41,254 nucleotides of DNA, from the NCBI GenBank assembly GCA_036897485.1, contig JAYMTF010000283.1, positions 1 to 41,254 on the forward strand, read 5' to 3'. Position numbers and translations under genes: made by a program. The stretch comes from Pelargonium nanum (taxonomy: Eukaryota > Streptophyta > Magnoliopsida > Geraniales > Geraniaceae). A model generated the notes under the pieces. That model saw only the letters and a program-made list of their open reading frames with translations. It had not been told where the DNA came from and did not search any database. Position 1 is the first letter of the stretch. Every line of letters begins with the position of its first letter. This document shows positions 11,714-30,083 of this stretch, piece by piece.

Positions 11714-14700
11714 TCATGGATTGTGGGCTTCGATATCAACATGACGAATGCCAGGAACAAGCTCCTGAATCTCCTTTTCTAGCCTATCGACTTCACTCCC
11801 TAGAGCTGTAACCACCTCTTCTCCTGCAAAATGAGTTCAACCAGAGTATAATACGAATATGATACATACAATACAACTTCACTCGTATTGTATCTGTATT
11901 GCACATGACAATGCGTACCATAGTTTGACATGACATTGTACAGTGCAGCATCGTCCTTCTCTTTTACAGCTTCATGGAACTGTCCATCATCAACTTTTGT
12001 TACTTACATATACATAATTTTACGGTTGCTTGCACTCACAAACAGCACAAGATGTTCGTTGGATCATGTTTTGTTTTTCTTTATAAGTTAGAGACCATTC
12101 AAAGAGACTGAGAACGCAAACTTATATATCATAGATTCAGAAGGCAAACCTGTTTGGCCCACTCTTCACGTCCAGTCCTCTTAAGATAATTTTGTATCAC
12201 AATCGCTCCGTTGAAATCTGTTGAATATAGCTAGCCACCATCAGATTTTGATGAAACAATAATTCCAAATGTCCAATAATACATCGTGTAGGAGTTACAT
12301 TAGGTAGTGCTGGCAATTCGGATTTGGGGTCAGTTTTTTTTTTTTTTTTTTTCAGGTTCATGGTGAAAATACCTAATCCTAACCCAATTCGCTAAGTGCG
12401 GGTTGCAGAAAAAAGAAGAAGAAATAACCGGGGCAATTTGAGTTAGCCTAAACTTGCAAAAACACGTGTCGGGTACCCGTTGATTCAGGTCCAAATTGCC
12501 AGCTCCATATTTAGGCCACAGTGTTTGTTATCTGAAACTCATTGCAGCATAAAACACTGCATTGAGTTCCAATGAAATAGAACTCTAGGTGTAAGTCAGA
12601 CAATACAGGCCAATTAACGACTAACAAGCAACCATGAATCGTGCCAATACAATACAAAAATGGTACAGACCTTAGATACTTTAATCAGAAATATATAGAA
12701 TATGGCAAAAAAAAAAAAAAACCTATTTCTGCTTTAAATCTGAAGAATCCAGGTCCAATCACCTCACTCTTGCAGTCGTATAACGAATCTACAACCTACA
12801 AGAGAACCTTCACATCTGTCATATTTGAGAGGTATAACAATAATGCCAGATGTCTTAAGAAGTATTTATACCGGATCGTTTTTCAAGAAATGAAGAACCT
12901 TCTCCATATCATGGTCATCCATAGCTCTACCAATCAAAGCATGCCGATTCCTCTGGATAAGAAAGATAGCCACCTGCACAACACATTCAGTTCAATCATA
13001 ACCAAACTCTTAAGATGAACAAGTCAGCCATAGATTGCAAATATTCTTCAGAAACCTTCCCTAAATAATGAAATGCACAGGTGAGAAGTGTAACTAACAT
13101 ACAATTCCAAGTAGGTTACCGACTATAATTGAACCAATCGGATCATATATTGCATTCCCTGTGATATTCACCGCAACCAATGATGCTCCCGCAATAACAA
13201 GGCCAGCTACCGCAGCGCCATCCTGTACAAGTGAGATCATATATTAACGGGGCATGCATTTAAACAATAAAACAAACATATATTCTTTGAGTGAAGTAAT
13301 GAAAGTGAATGAATGCACAAATTAATAAGTTCAACCCCTAAGAGTTACTATTGTGTATAGTTAGGTAGTTCCCAGAATTTAAAGAGAAAAAAATAATGAC
13401 CTCGGTCATGACTGCAACAGATGTGGGATCATGACCACGCCAAATATAGTCTCTTATTGTCATTCCCTCTGCAGCTGCACCTTCCTTGACAGCTTGAATG
13501 GCGACAAGAAGAGAAGCACCTACAGAATATGTGAATGTTCAAGACAAAATGATCGAGAAGAAAGTTGAAAACTAGAAATGAACTTAGGACCCATAAAGCA
13601 CAACGCAGCAACTTATACCTTCAATGATAAATGAACCAGCAAGGACCAAAGCTGCATATTTAATATTTTCAGGGGGCTGAAGAAGACATAATTACAGGTC
13701 AATAAACCAGCAGGAATGAGAAAAGTGTTTTTTTTTTTTCTTTCCGAATAACAAATTTTGCCAAATAAAGTTTCACTAGGTAAGTTACCTGTGAAGTCCA
13801 CAAATTTTGAACTCCATGAACAATAGTAGCTCCGGAGCCAAGACAAAAGATACCAACAGCAGATATCAAAGACCAAACAAATCTTTCTTTGGAATAACCA
13901 TAACTGTATAACACACAAGAAATAACTTTATCACATTCATAAAATTATACATAGATACTATTCAAGTTGCATTTGTTGTGTGAACGACTCACGGATGAAT
14001 AGCATCTGGGGCACGCCTTGAGCTGCTCAATCCATAAGCAAGAAGTGCCTGCAGTGTCAACACGAATTAGTAATCTGCAGCCATGCTTATGTAAGGAAAA
14101 AAAAAACATTCATCGTAGCAAAAGGAAGATGAACAACCACATCAACACATACCTGATTCGCAAAATCTGCAACTGAGTGCACTACTTCAGCTAGCATAAC
14201 ATGGCTAGAGGTTGATAACCAGACCCCAAATTTGAGAGAAAAGACAAGGAAGTTGCACCATAATGCAGTTGTTACAGCTCTTTGACTAGAACAAACGTAA
14301 AAAAATCGTAAGTTTATTTACAATAATTGAATTTTACTGGATAGAGAACGGGTAGTGAGTCAAGATGTATAGTATACAAAATAAACTAACATCAAATTAC
14401 AAAAAAAAAAAAAACATCTTTGTTTTCAAGAGTTAAGGTTTCAGACAATTATTAGAGACTGCATGAATCTTCCCCGTTCCATTTTCTCTTTCTTACACTT
14501 CTGTCCCATTCAAAAATTTCTGTTACTAATCCTGAAAAGTGACCCAAGCTAATTCCTTTTATTAACAAATGTACTGAACAAATAGCAATGTCACAAGAAC
14601 AACCTACGCTAACATCCCATCCACAGATTTCTGTTACTAACCGCCTAACCCTGAAAACACTATACATTTTCTTTAACAAATGTATTGAATAAACAGAAAT

Positions 14701-15296
14701 GTTGTAAGAAAAATCTATTCTGAGCTTCAACAAATCATTATTGACATAGCAAACTGGTGTGTTACAGTCCTGAATTCGACAGTGGAGAAACCATACCTAT
14801 GCTGATCATTAATTTCAATTCTCTTCACACGCTTAGGTCTCGTAAAAAAATCTGCAAGCATCAACAACAATAACAACTATGCAAACTAAAAAATCAATCC
14901 AAAAACAATCAAATTTCACAATGTACAGTTTTTCAAGGAAAAAAGGACATGAATGCTGATCAATTGAATAAACTTACAGCGATGATTCGTATACTGATGA
15001 TGATGACGACTATGGTCAATGCTATAGAATCGAACCAAATCAATTCCAAAAAGACCTCGAAACCGAGTGAAGGAACCAAAATGGGAGCTACAAGCAGAAA
15101 TCGAGAGCTGCGGCGAAGAATCGCTGGACTGGAAGAGAGAATCAGCAGAAGAGCTGAATCGAAAGGCTGAGGAAGAAGAAGAAGAAGAAGAAGAAGAAAG
15201 GAGGCGGCGAGAGAAGATGGTGTTGTAATACGAATACGAAGCTCGCATCAAAATCAGAGTCGATTTCAATTTCCTCTCACTCAAATTCACCACCAT
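11714..15296 (-). CDS. MTPC4: Cation diffusion facilitator, metal tolerance protein C4 / ZnT9 type
   Basis: Thirteen exons in transcript order: 14978-15296, 14797-14851, 14153-14279, 13993-14048, 13789-13903, 13619-13676, 13401-13519, 13103-13222, 12872-12973, 12723-12795, 12150-12217, 11919-11979, 11714-11823; all phases agree, 460 residues. CDF transporters move Zn2+ or similar metals out of the cytosol. The metal-site motif HxxxD is seen as H159-SVA-D163; the second membrane site region is TEDGAAVAGLVIA (about 281-293). The C-terminal domain contains FLIQRNRHALIG, DPVVDSLYDCKSEVIGPG, IVIQNYLKRTGREEWAKQ and ends VPGIRHVDIEAHNP, matching the MTPC4/SLC30A9 branch. The N-terminus is Ser/Arg-rich with a run of ten Ser, so organelle targeting is likely. 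An alternative start is M at 15248. Confidence 0.93.
12305..12507. mobile_element. hAT-like MITE in an MTPC4 intron
   Basis: The ends are inverted repeats: left TAGTGCTGGCAATTCGGA, and the right end reads TGGAGCTGGCAATTTGGA in reverse complement. The eight bases before (ACATTAGG) and after (TATTTAGG) share TTAGG, compatible with a decayed 8-bp target duplication. The body holds a T-run and GGGTACCCG. It lies inside intron 12218-12722. Confidence 0.55.
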
Positions 15297-15590
15297 AACT
15301 AAAAATATTCAGAATCTGCTTCTTTCTAAAGCAACAACAATGGAGATTTGTATCGTCACTGTTCGTATCAGAAAAACAAACTCCAAAATTCAAAATCCAC
15401 AGAAATCGAAATCAACGCGAATCAGAGAGAAGAGGAAGAGGAAGGTTCTAGAAATTTCCTGAGACAGTCTCGTCGGCGGAGAGAGCTGCGACCACCGCGG
15501 CGTCGCCGGTAGAGAAGTTACAGAGCGCGGTTTTGTCTCTGATCACTGACCTGAACTGTGGTGACGGCCATGGGAGGTTCATGAAAACTT

Positions 15591-15667
15591 GGGCCCATAA
15601 CGTTATAAAACATTTTGGCCCAATAGAGGCCCAATGGATCTTCCTAAATACAGGCCTTGAGCCCATT
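15591..15667 (-). promoter_or_regulatory. Site II-type cluster upstream of MTPC4
   Basis: Four GGCCCA or AGCCCAT-type words occur within 80 bases (about 15591, 15616, 15628, 15659), roughly 300 bases upstream of the MTPC4 start. Such clusters often mark broadly expressed plant promoters with mitochondrial or growth-linked products. Confidence 0.5.
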
Positions 15668-16316
15668 TACTATTCTTTACATGTCATAATTTTCTTATAT
15701 TTTTGCATCACTTCTAATTCAGATATTCATAAGAAAAATGTTACATTTCGTAAGTCATTTCGATTGCAACATATACACTATAAAATGTTCGGGGCGAGAG
15801 GTTTGGATTTTCTCGTTTTTACCTTCAACAATTTATCCAATCTTACGATTTGTGAGCTTTTGTGAGTTGGATAGAACACTAAAGAGATCGAGAGTTGCAC
15901 TCGTTTACAAAAGTACATGCAATTCTTTTTCGTACAACAACATTTCTACGACAAATCGTGTGGAAATCGCCATCACAATGCTTCAAACATCACACTTTTG
16001 TGCAACTTAATAACCCATTAGCTCTCAATTTCAAAGTTCAAACAACATTGCATTCTAAGAAAAACCCATCTCCATCATGAATCACTTGGGGAAAAAAAGA
16101 ACAAATGAAATGCATGAAGCACACGTTTGACTGAACTTTGTTGGCAACAACCTATAATCAGTTACATTTCTAGGGCAAATCTATGCCCTTTCATAGAATA
16201 CAACAATCCTAGGCAAAATTTGTCAAGTTTCATTGTTTATTTGCTTCCTACCAAAAACAGCTGACATCTAATTGTAAAAATGATGATAAAACGTATATAA
16301 GACTTCACCAGAAACC
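15668..16316. other. Spacer between MTPC4 promoter and MNS 3' end
   Basis: AT-rich DNA without a recognisable gene. Several short open frames overlap here but none has domain-like content. The right part must contain the MNS 3' untranslated region. Confidence 0.5.
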
Positions 16317-21866
<5,550 letters not shown>

Positions 21867-22251
21867 TTCACAGATCTCTCAATCTATCTCTACTTTTTCC
21901 AGATTCAAAACCGAAACATGAAAAACAGTAGCAGAGAACACACTTCTCTTACCGATAATCGGCTCGAAATTTACTGAAAAAAACTGGAATCGAAAAGCGA
22001 AAGCTGAGAACAATCAGACCAGAAGCTAGTGTTGATGAAAATGGCGATTCTGGTGCTGCGGAGGTAACGAAGATGATCGATTTTCTGTGAAGTTGGTGAA
22101 CAACGACCGGTCGGACGGAGCTTAACCAAACAGAGACTCGGGAAATGAATCGGAGAAGAATATGAGAATGGAATTTAGAAGACGACTTGTAGACTTAAAT
22201 TTCAAGTAACTGACAAAATAAAACGACTACATTTTTCTTTTTAGAAATTTA

Positions 22252-22500
22252 TTAACTCTTATCCGCAGTTAAAAGTGGAGAAATAAACTCAGGCGAATGA
22301 GAACCCATCCACCCAACAGTATCGGACAAGGATAACGAGGACCTAGATAAAGCATGAGCTACTCGGTTTGCAGACCGATTAACAAAAGAAAAATCAACAG
22401 AAACCAAACTAGCTGCAATAACGATAATATCAGAAATAACTAAACCGAAAGCACTGGTAGAAACCTCCCCTTCAGCTTGTATAGCACGAATTACCGTTTC
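22252..22500 (-). mobile_element. LINE remnant: C-terminal part of the RNase H-like domain
   Basis: In one minus-strand frame about 82 codons are open up to a stop at 22252-22254. Recognisable words are VISDIIVIA, VDFSFVNRSANRVAHALS and GWMGSHSPEFISPLL, the typical end of the RNase H-like domain (RVT_3 type) of plant LINE retrotransposons, including the conserved N-x-x-A-H. The upstream part is missing, as in 5'-truncated LINE insertions, and an A-rich stretch follows the stop on the minus strand. A/T-rich words at both borders (TTTCTTTT) could be a target duplication but are too simple to trust. Confidence 0.78.
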
Positions 22501-23185
22501 TTTTAATTTCTTTTAATATTATTTATTTTATATATCATTAATGGTATTTGTTAAGAGAAAAAAAAAATATCAGCAATGATTTATCGGCTGAGATGAGATA
22601 ATGCACATTATCAATTAACATTCAATGATACTTTTTTTTGTCTCCTGGCTTATAGTCAGGTCCAATTTATAATGGTTGAGATTCATTATACTTATTTGTA
22701 AATAAATTTATTGTAAAATAAAAAATACTCATTTTAAAATTTTCATGGTAGAAATATATTTTTACCTTAAAAATAACATTTATTTATTATTTATAAATAG
22801 TTAATTTATACTATATAAAAAAAAGGGGAAAAGGAATAAAATAATGGAAAATTTAACTCCACCATTTCCTCTTGTATCTTAATATCTTATCCACTTTTTA
22901 ATATTTTTATCAAGGATATAAGATTTTGTAAGTTGAAATTAAAATTGAAATATATCCACACCACCTCTACCATAGGAAAAAAATTATATACAAATGTAAA
23001 TTCAGAAAATTTATAAATTAAATATCGAGGTGGTAATTTAATTCCAACTTACGTTTTCTCCAAATCGATCTATATATAATATGATAATGCGTTGAATAAT
23101 ATAAATTTGATCAATTTTAAGATACGATCAAAACTACACGAATATGCACATTTTACTCTCAATTCAGATTCGACGGCATGCATTC
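22501..23185. other. Very AT-rich spacer
   Basis: Long A/T runs with no gene or classified element. It separates the LINE remnant from the MITE at 23193, in the divergent MNS/ZML intergenic region. Confidence 0.5.
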
Positions 23186-23192
23186 TTTCATT

Positions 23193-23352
23193 TTAGAGCT
23201 GACAATTTGAATCTGAATATGCTGACAACATAAATCCATTACAGCTTAAGATCCATTAGATCCGACTCATAATCAAATTGATTTGGACAAATTTGTACAT
23301 TTTACATTGCATTTTAAAATTCGGCCAGTTCCAATCTAAATTGTCATCTCTG
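23193..23352. mobile_element. Small hAT-like MITE
   Basis: The left end TTAGAGCTGACAATTTGAA and the reverse complement of the right end CAGAGATGACAATTTAGAT form imperfect inverted repeats of the same TAGAGCTG.CAATT type as the elements at 39374 and 12305. Flanking octamers CTTTCATT and CTTTAAAT agree at six of eight positions, consistent with a decayed target duplication. Confidence 0.5.
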
Positions 23353-23540
23353 CTTTAAATGAGATTCCTATTAGTATATTCATACATGAACTCGAAAATG
23401 TCTGTCCGACATAAAATTCGTATTGTCAACTCTACTTTTGGTTTTATTATATTATTACTTATTGGGTAAACAAAAATGTAGATAGATTTTTTAAAAAATA
23501 ATTTTATTTTTACGAAAAAGAGATCTACTGATCCTTATTT

Positions 23541-23720
23541 TCTGTTGGGTCAAGCAGTTGATACGCTTTGGATTTCTTTTGAGGTTTCAGGTTCGAGCCT
23601 CCTTGCCGACGGTATGGGGTGTGATTTATGGGTTTAAGGGAAAAACTAACAATTAACTCGGGTGACGCCCCCACTTGGAGGTGAGAAACACCGGTGTTTG
23701 TAGGTCTACTGTCCCGTCGC
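23541..23720 (+). mobile_element. tRNA-derived SINE flanked by long direct repeats
   Basis: The 180-base insert has an A-box-like TTGGGTCAAGCAGTTGA (near 23545) and a B-box GGTTCGAGCCT (23590-23600), followed by a body ending near GGTCTACTGTCCCGTCGC. It sits between two about 50-base near-identical direct repeats (23491-23540 and 23721-23770), both containing TACGAAAAAGAGATCTACTG. This is much longer than an ordinary SINE target duplication. A related diverged copy lies at 3668-3845. Confidence 0.78.
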
Positions 23721-23779
23721 TTAAAAAATAATTATTTTTCTACGAAAAAGAGATCTACTGATCCCTATTCCCACCGTTT

Positions 23780-24039
23780 GCTTCCTATTTTTCCCCAAAC
23801 GGACACAAAAACACAAACCCATATTTCATCTTCGTCTTCGTCTTCTTCTTCTTCTTCAATCTCCACGCAGATTCATCAGAAACCCTAATCCAAACACGCA
23901 AACAAGGCTACTTAGCTCCCAGTTTTGCTTGCGCGACCCGTATCCTTTTCAATTTTCTCCTCAATCACCGATTTTCATCGTGAATTGTGGATCAGATAGC
24001 TATAGAAATTTGCTCTCTCGTAAATCGTCGAGTATAGAG
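23780..24039 (+). promoter_or_regulatory. ZML 5' leader exon region (noncoding), with TCT-rich microsatellite
   Basis: A TCT/TCG repeat tract lies at about 23829-23860, then AAACCCTAATCC near 23880. A splice donor GTATAGAG|GTAATTTG follows at 24039-24040. A matching acceptor GTGTAG or TAGAAG near 24295-24298 precedes the coding start, so the gene has a 5' untranslated exon and a leader intron. The transcription start is not determined. Confidence 0.5.
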
Positions 24040-24346
24040 GTAATTTGCTTCTTATATGTTAATTGAGACTATATATTCAAGTTCTGTGCTTGCTCTCTGT
24101 TTTATTTTACCTAACTGAGGCATATTTGGAAGCTAATTTGAGTCTGGACAGTGAGATATAGTTTCAGGTAGCTTTATGTTTGATGGCCTAATAATTGATT
24201 GAAATTTGTGTTTTTAGTATTATTTTATTTCCATTTTCTTCATTTGATTGGCAATGGGATGTATCATTAGCTTATATTTGGTTGTGATTGTGTAGAAGGT
24301 GAAATTTAGCCATATATGCAAAACTCTCTGTGAGGAGATTAATATC

Positions 24347-27254
24347 ATGGATGGTATTGATGGGAGTGATGCTGGAATGCATATGAATGACGGGCAGCAT
24401 CCAATGCATGTGCATTATGATCATCACGGGTTGCACCACATGAACAATGGGAATGGGATGGATGATGAGCATGATGATGGTGGAGGTGGCGGCGCGGGGA
24501 GTGAGGGATTGGAGGGGGATATTCCTTCGGATCATGGGAATTTGTCGGATAACCATAATTCAATGGGGGATCATGGAGGTGATACTGGGGACCAGCTTAC
24601 ACTTTCTTTTCAGGGTCAGGTTTATGTGTTCGATTCAGTCTCCCCCGAAAAGGTGATTTTTGTTAAAAATTCTTAGTTTCTATTCACATTGCCACCATTG
24701 CCACCATTGCTTGTTTTATATTTTTATGTAATTATATATGCGAGGTTTAATAAACTTTGATTACATTTGCTCTTAAACATCTATGTTTTAGCATATCTAG
24801 TTGTAAGTTGACTGTTCTGCTTTGGACAAGTGGTATGGATAGAAAGATGGTTTATCATAAAAGTTCAAAGAAGCAAAAGGTGATGAGCAATTGAACACGA
24901 GCTGAGGCAAATAAAGTTCATATGAGAGTGTTTCTCGTGATCACAGAAGTATACAAGTAGAGGTGTTAAAAGTAATTAAAACAAAACGAAAAAGGAAAGA
25001 AGAACAAAGAATAAGAGGTAGAGTATGGCCCTGACTTTGGCTTGATAATTTTAAATTCCTCTTCATCACTACACAATTAGACATGGTATATAATGTAGGT
25101 AGGATGTATTAATGTATCATACATGTGCAGAGTATACTAGATTTATTGCATTTAATGCTTGTTTTTTCGTCCAGCGGAACCATTAATGATTATTGAACTG
25201 TTATGTTTTAATTTGCGAGTGTTTATTCTGCTTTGGCATCTTATCATGGGTAGTGGCCCTTATCCTATCAAATATCATCTGCAGGTTCAAGCTGTTCTTT
25301 TGTTATTAGGGGGGCGCGAAGTACCTCCCGGCATGTCTGCTATACCATCAAGCGCTAATCATAATAACCGGGTATTGAACTTGATATGATAACCTATTGT
25401 AAATAATGTGTTTGTCTTAGCTAATTAAGCATGTAAACAGGGCCTAACTGGTACTCCTCAACGGCTCAATGTCCCTCAGAGACTGGCGTCATTGATTAGA
25501 TTCCGCGAAAAGCGAAAAGAGCGAAATTTTGACAAGAAAATTCGTTACACTGTCCGTAAAGAGGTGGCACTTAGGTACTTTACACACCTCAAGCATTAAG
25601 TTTAACCTTTCCCTTATTTGAATTTTTTTTTCATTTTTCCCAAGTAGCTACTTCATTTGAGTAGCCGTTCAGACTGATATTATTTTTGCCTGGAAATGGT
25701 TAAATTTTGTATCATATACAGTAACTAATAAATCAAAGTACAAGCTGCAATAAACAAATATGCGGTATTAGTATTCATGTAATAAATCAATACTTATTAA
25801 CCATTTGTTGTTGCTGTTGTAGGATGCAACGTAATAAAGGTCAGTTTACATCTTCAAAGTCCAATCAAGATGATTCTGCATCTGCAATAACAACTTGGGG
25901 CTCGAATCAGAACTGGGGTTCGGATAATAACGGTTCACAACATCAAGAGATCGTGTAAGTTACTTGCTATGTACAGTTTTCTGTAGCATTATGTCAATGG
26001 ACGGAACACCAAGTATCTAAAAGTATTTTAAGACTTCAGAGAAGAATCACTTTCGCGACGTCTATCCATTAGTTATTATGATATTTAAGTATTATTTACA
26101 TATGTATCATTTTAACCATTTGTGATTATGTATTTGTGTTGTATGTAGTAGACATAGTATGTGTGGGACGTATTATTCATAATATCGACCATAAATGAGT
26201 TTAAAATCTTAACCTTCCTTTCCTACACGTCTGTTAGTAACTTCGAAACAGCCTAAATCATTGAAGAAGATAATTGAATTATAGTTTTCTGCGTTGTGCA
26301 AAACACGTCGAACAATTGTTTGTTTCTGCATGCATTTCTTCTATTGGTTCTTTTGAAGTTTCTTCAATTTATTCCTACCAGCTGTTATGTTTTTTTTTTA
26401 TTCTTCTTTTTGACTCCTTGAAAATGTATCCAGCTGTCGGCATTGTGGCATCAGCGAAAAGAATACACCAATGATGCGACGTGGACCTGAAGGACCAAGG
26501 ACCCTTTGCAATGCATGTGGGCTTATGTGGGCAAACAAGGTACAATGCATTTGTATTCTATACTATGCATGTTGTGGTTTCACTTTTTGGCTTTTTGCCT
26601 TATACATAATCTATTCCCCATTCCCTCCACTTTGTTTTTTACGCTCTATGCCCCAAAATGAGTTGGTTAGTTGAACATGAATTACCAACAATATCCCTAA
26701 TATAAGCTAATTAGAATCCGTTGAGTTTGTTACTACAATAGCACTTGGGGTACTATGGGAAAAACTCAACTCTTACTAACTTTTCCTTATTTTGACTTGA
26801 ATGGGAAAGTAGACTCATTTTGGTACGGAGGGACCATCTTTCTTTCCGTTTTTTCTCTTACACCTCCATTGATTGCAGGGAACTCTGAGGGATCTTTCCA
26901 AAGCGGCACCACTGGCAGTGCAGAGTTCTTCATTAAACAGGAACGAAGAGGTTAGTGAACCATTAATCGGGCTTAGTTATGGAACTATTTTTTCATTCCA
27001 GATGAACATCTATAATTTCATTGCCTTCTACTCTTATGTGTCATTTGTATTAAAACTTTCGTTCAGGAATGAGAACGGGAATGAGATTCCATTCTTCCTG
27101 TTTGGGTTACTACTTTTTTTGTCATAAAAGTGGCAACGCTACCTGAAACTTTCTGAACGCACTCACTCTGTTCTATTTGCATTTGCTGCAGAACGGGAAT
27201 TTCGAGGGCGATCAAATGGTTAGAATCGCAGGGAACATGAATGACACCTCGTGA
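24347..27254 (+). CDS. ZML1: ZIM-like GATA factor (TIFY + CCT + GATA zinc finger)
   Basis: Coding exons 24347-24652, 25285-25371, 25441-25574, 25823-25954, 26434-26539, 26879-26950 and 27192-27254 join in phase to 299 residues, the usual size of plant ZML proteins. Domains in order: a His/Met/Gly/Asp-rich N-terminus; TIFY/ZIM domain from [18 protein letters not shown] (85-102) into [17 protein letters not shown]-type basic motif with [19 protein letters not shown] (about 149-167); GATA finger C221-x2-C224-x20-C245-x2-C248 ending [11 protein letters not shown]. It is a nuclear DNA-binding regulator; Arabidopsis ZML1/ZML2 act in light-stress responses. The ATG at 24347 is the first in frame after the leader intron. 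ZML1 versus ZML2 is not resolved. Confidence 0.95.
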
Positions 27255-27731
27255 TAGCCTTTTGGCTTGGACCACCATGAAGAGGAATTTAGCAAAACCG
27301 TAAGTGACCAAGGGTACTCATCTCCCATCCCTTTCTAGACGAGTTCATTAGCGTCTGGTTTAAATTTACGACTTTTATGGTGATGCATGCCATTCCAAAC
27401 TGTTGTACTAAAGATTAAACATGATAATTGTAATTTATGACCAACTGTGTCTGGCTATTTGTAACTTGCCAGAAAGGTGATATAGTGCATGAGTTGTTCT
27501 TTGGAATTTTCAATGCATAATGGAACTATACATTATCTGAGAATATGTTTACTTGTTGCATTTTTTGATCCCATGTATTTTTCTTTCCATTGTGTGCTCA
27601 GTTACTCTTTTAAGATCAAAACTAACAACTGTTTCCTGTCTTTGTACGGAGTATTTATTATTAATTTGTGATTACTGAAAAATAGTATATTGAGAGTACT
27701 TACAAAAAAGAGAAAAAGGAATAAGAGTTCA

Positions 27732-28015
27732 GTTTTTTTTTCTTAGGCTAAGCCAAACCAAGGAGTTAATGATACCTCATTAAATTTCATTCATACTCAC
27801 CTTAGTGAATGGGTGGAAGCGGAGTGACCCGTCCGGATTCAAGATTTTATTGGCTTAATCTAAGCCAAAAATTAATTGTCTTATATTCGCATTCCTCTTA
27901 CAAAAAGTGCATACAAATATCTAATCCCATATAACATTCCCCAGGTGACTCAAACTCGAGACACAACAGTAACTAAGTAGTTTTTAGACCACTTGACTTG
28001 CCGGTTGTTGATGTG
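27732..28015 (-). mobile_element. Candidate tRNA-derived SINE
   Basis: On the minus strand a tRNA-like head has an A-box-like GGCAAGTCAAGTGGTCTAA and, about 35 bases on, a B-box-like CTCGAGTTTGAGTC. The element would end in an A-run (T-run 27732-27740 on the plus strand). Inside, CTTAGGCTAAGCCAA (27742-27756) is nearly inverted at 27850-27864. No target duplication found, so this stays tentative. Confidence 0.42.
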
Positions 28016-30083
28016 TTTCTTTTTATGCTCTTCCTCTTCCTTTTTACGCTTAACCTTTTCGATATCGAATTAATCAAATAGAATGAGTCAAGGGTTTCAT
28101 ATTCTAGGAGCCGAAATATGTGAGTGACTAAAGGCTTCTTTAGACCAGGGGCTCCTCCTTCTCCCTCTTGTTCAAAGGTGGAACAAAATCCAGTCATTAA
28201 TAACAGTTATTTTTCAAAAATAAAATAATATATTTTGTTTATTGTTATAACAAGCTATCCTTCTAAGTGAGAACACTTATCATGTGGTGGAGCTATAATT
28301 TGAATGCGCCCTCGAAATTTCGATAAAACGATAAATTTTTGCATAGACAAATTGATCTCACATTTTATATTTAAAACTCGATTTGATACTTGCAGCACAC
28401 ATCTCGTTTGACTTGAATTTTAGTTAAACATTTTTTAAAACTCAATTTGCCAACAAAACTTAGTAATCTGCATTCGTGTGATGTATTCGTATCATGTTGA
28501 AGTCGGTATTGTGCTAAATTGATGAATACAAACACATATTTAGTAATTACGTTAAGACACAAACGCGACACAATTATGAACATATAATATGATCATGACA
28601 TGTATAATTAAATAAATCGAACTTCCACGACACAACCTATCTCTCATGCATGATTGGCGTGCACTTGTAGAATCAGTCAAGCTCTCCTCCTACTCCCACG
28701 TAATAAATAAATTATTTATATATATTTATTCATGAATATTGCATGAGAACAGGAGTGTGGGCCCCACTTCCAAAAATCATTCCCATTCCATTACAGTACA
28801 CGTACTCACGTTTCACACCATTTTCGTGCCCATCCACCGCTTCCACTGCGTGTTCCTCTGTCAGCCGCCAGACCCAACCTCAGATTCACCGACACGTGTC
28901 CGTCTCTTTTTCTTATTATTAGCTTGTGGTGTTCCGTTCGATTCACTTCCTGTGGTCACAACCTAGTAAAATCACAGTCCCAACGACCGGTCCTCGTTGC
29001 GCCACGTCACCGTTGTTACTGTCCTGTGGGTCCCGCCGGTTTATAAATTATATCACACGCAACGAAGCTCCATTCCATTTCCATGCATATGATGTGATGA
29101 TGCTTAGCATCGTCTCTTTTTTACTCATTTACCAATTTAACCTTCTCCATACTCATGCAATATTCTTCACACAAAAACAATAAAAGAGTGATGAAACTTA
29201 TTTAGGTTTGATTTTTTTCTTTTAAATAATCCTTCATTTTAAATTAAGTGTTTGGTTACACATTAACTAAATTTTTCTTAAACTAAAAACCAAAACATTC
29301 ATTTGAGGCTGAAAGATTAAATTCTCACAGTTATTTTGATAGGAACAAATGGAATCACAATACATACATAGCTAGGCGATGTTAAGTAAAAAACGTATTA
29401 CTAAGATTTGTCAAATTCGACTCTTTGTACATTACTTTATAAGAAAGTACTGAGAATCAACATATAAAAACGTAAAAAGTATTAAACGCACATGCAGTTT
29501 TAAATATATATTTAATTTATATTTTGTGTACATGACGTTACTTAGTTTGTTGTTTTTTTTCTTGAAATGACGTTACTTAGTTGTTTATTTATTGTATGTA
29601 ACAATATAATATTACTTATTGATGATAATTTACACAAGTAAGAAAAACATTTTCGTACATATGACATGTACATCATAATGTCATTCAAACACGACATACA
29701 TATGTTTTTGTACATTATTGTACGACGTCACATACGTAAAAATATAGTTACATAATTTGAAAGTTGAAACACACATACGTAAATATAAACTCTTATTTGA
29801 AAAAGTCATACATGTTTTCTAACCGCAATATTTGGAACAATTACAACCAAGTACTTGTGTACTTTTATATGGTTTTGAAGGTACATTCGTATAAATAGGA
29901 GTAAAAATAAAAAAAATGACAAATATAATAGTGAACACGTGTTAAATTTTCACTATTTAAAAAATGAAAATAAAAAAGTTGTAGGGGCATATTTGGAAAA
30001 ATAAGAAGATCCAAAGTTCCGCGAAAGATGATGTGTCGGGATTCATGGTGCGCGCTAATGATGACGACAGAGTCAGATTTGGA

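Noticed and set aside
12641-13018. 125-codon plus-strand open frame
   Set aside because: It lies antisense to MTPC4 exons and introns and the translation shows no family features.
24299-24346. Extension of the ZML protein to 24299
   Set aside because: The codon at 24299 is GTG, not ATG, and lies at the leader-intron acceptor. The first in-frame ATG at 24347 matches the family start MDGI/MDDL-like.
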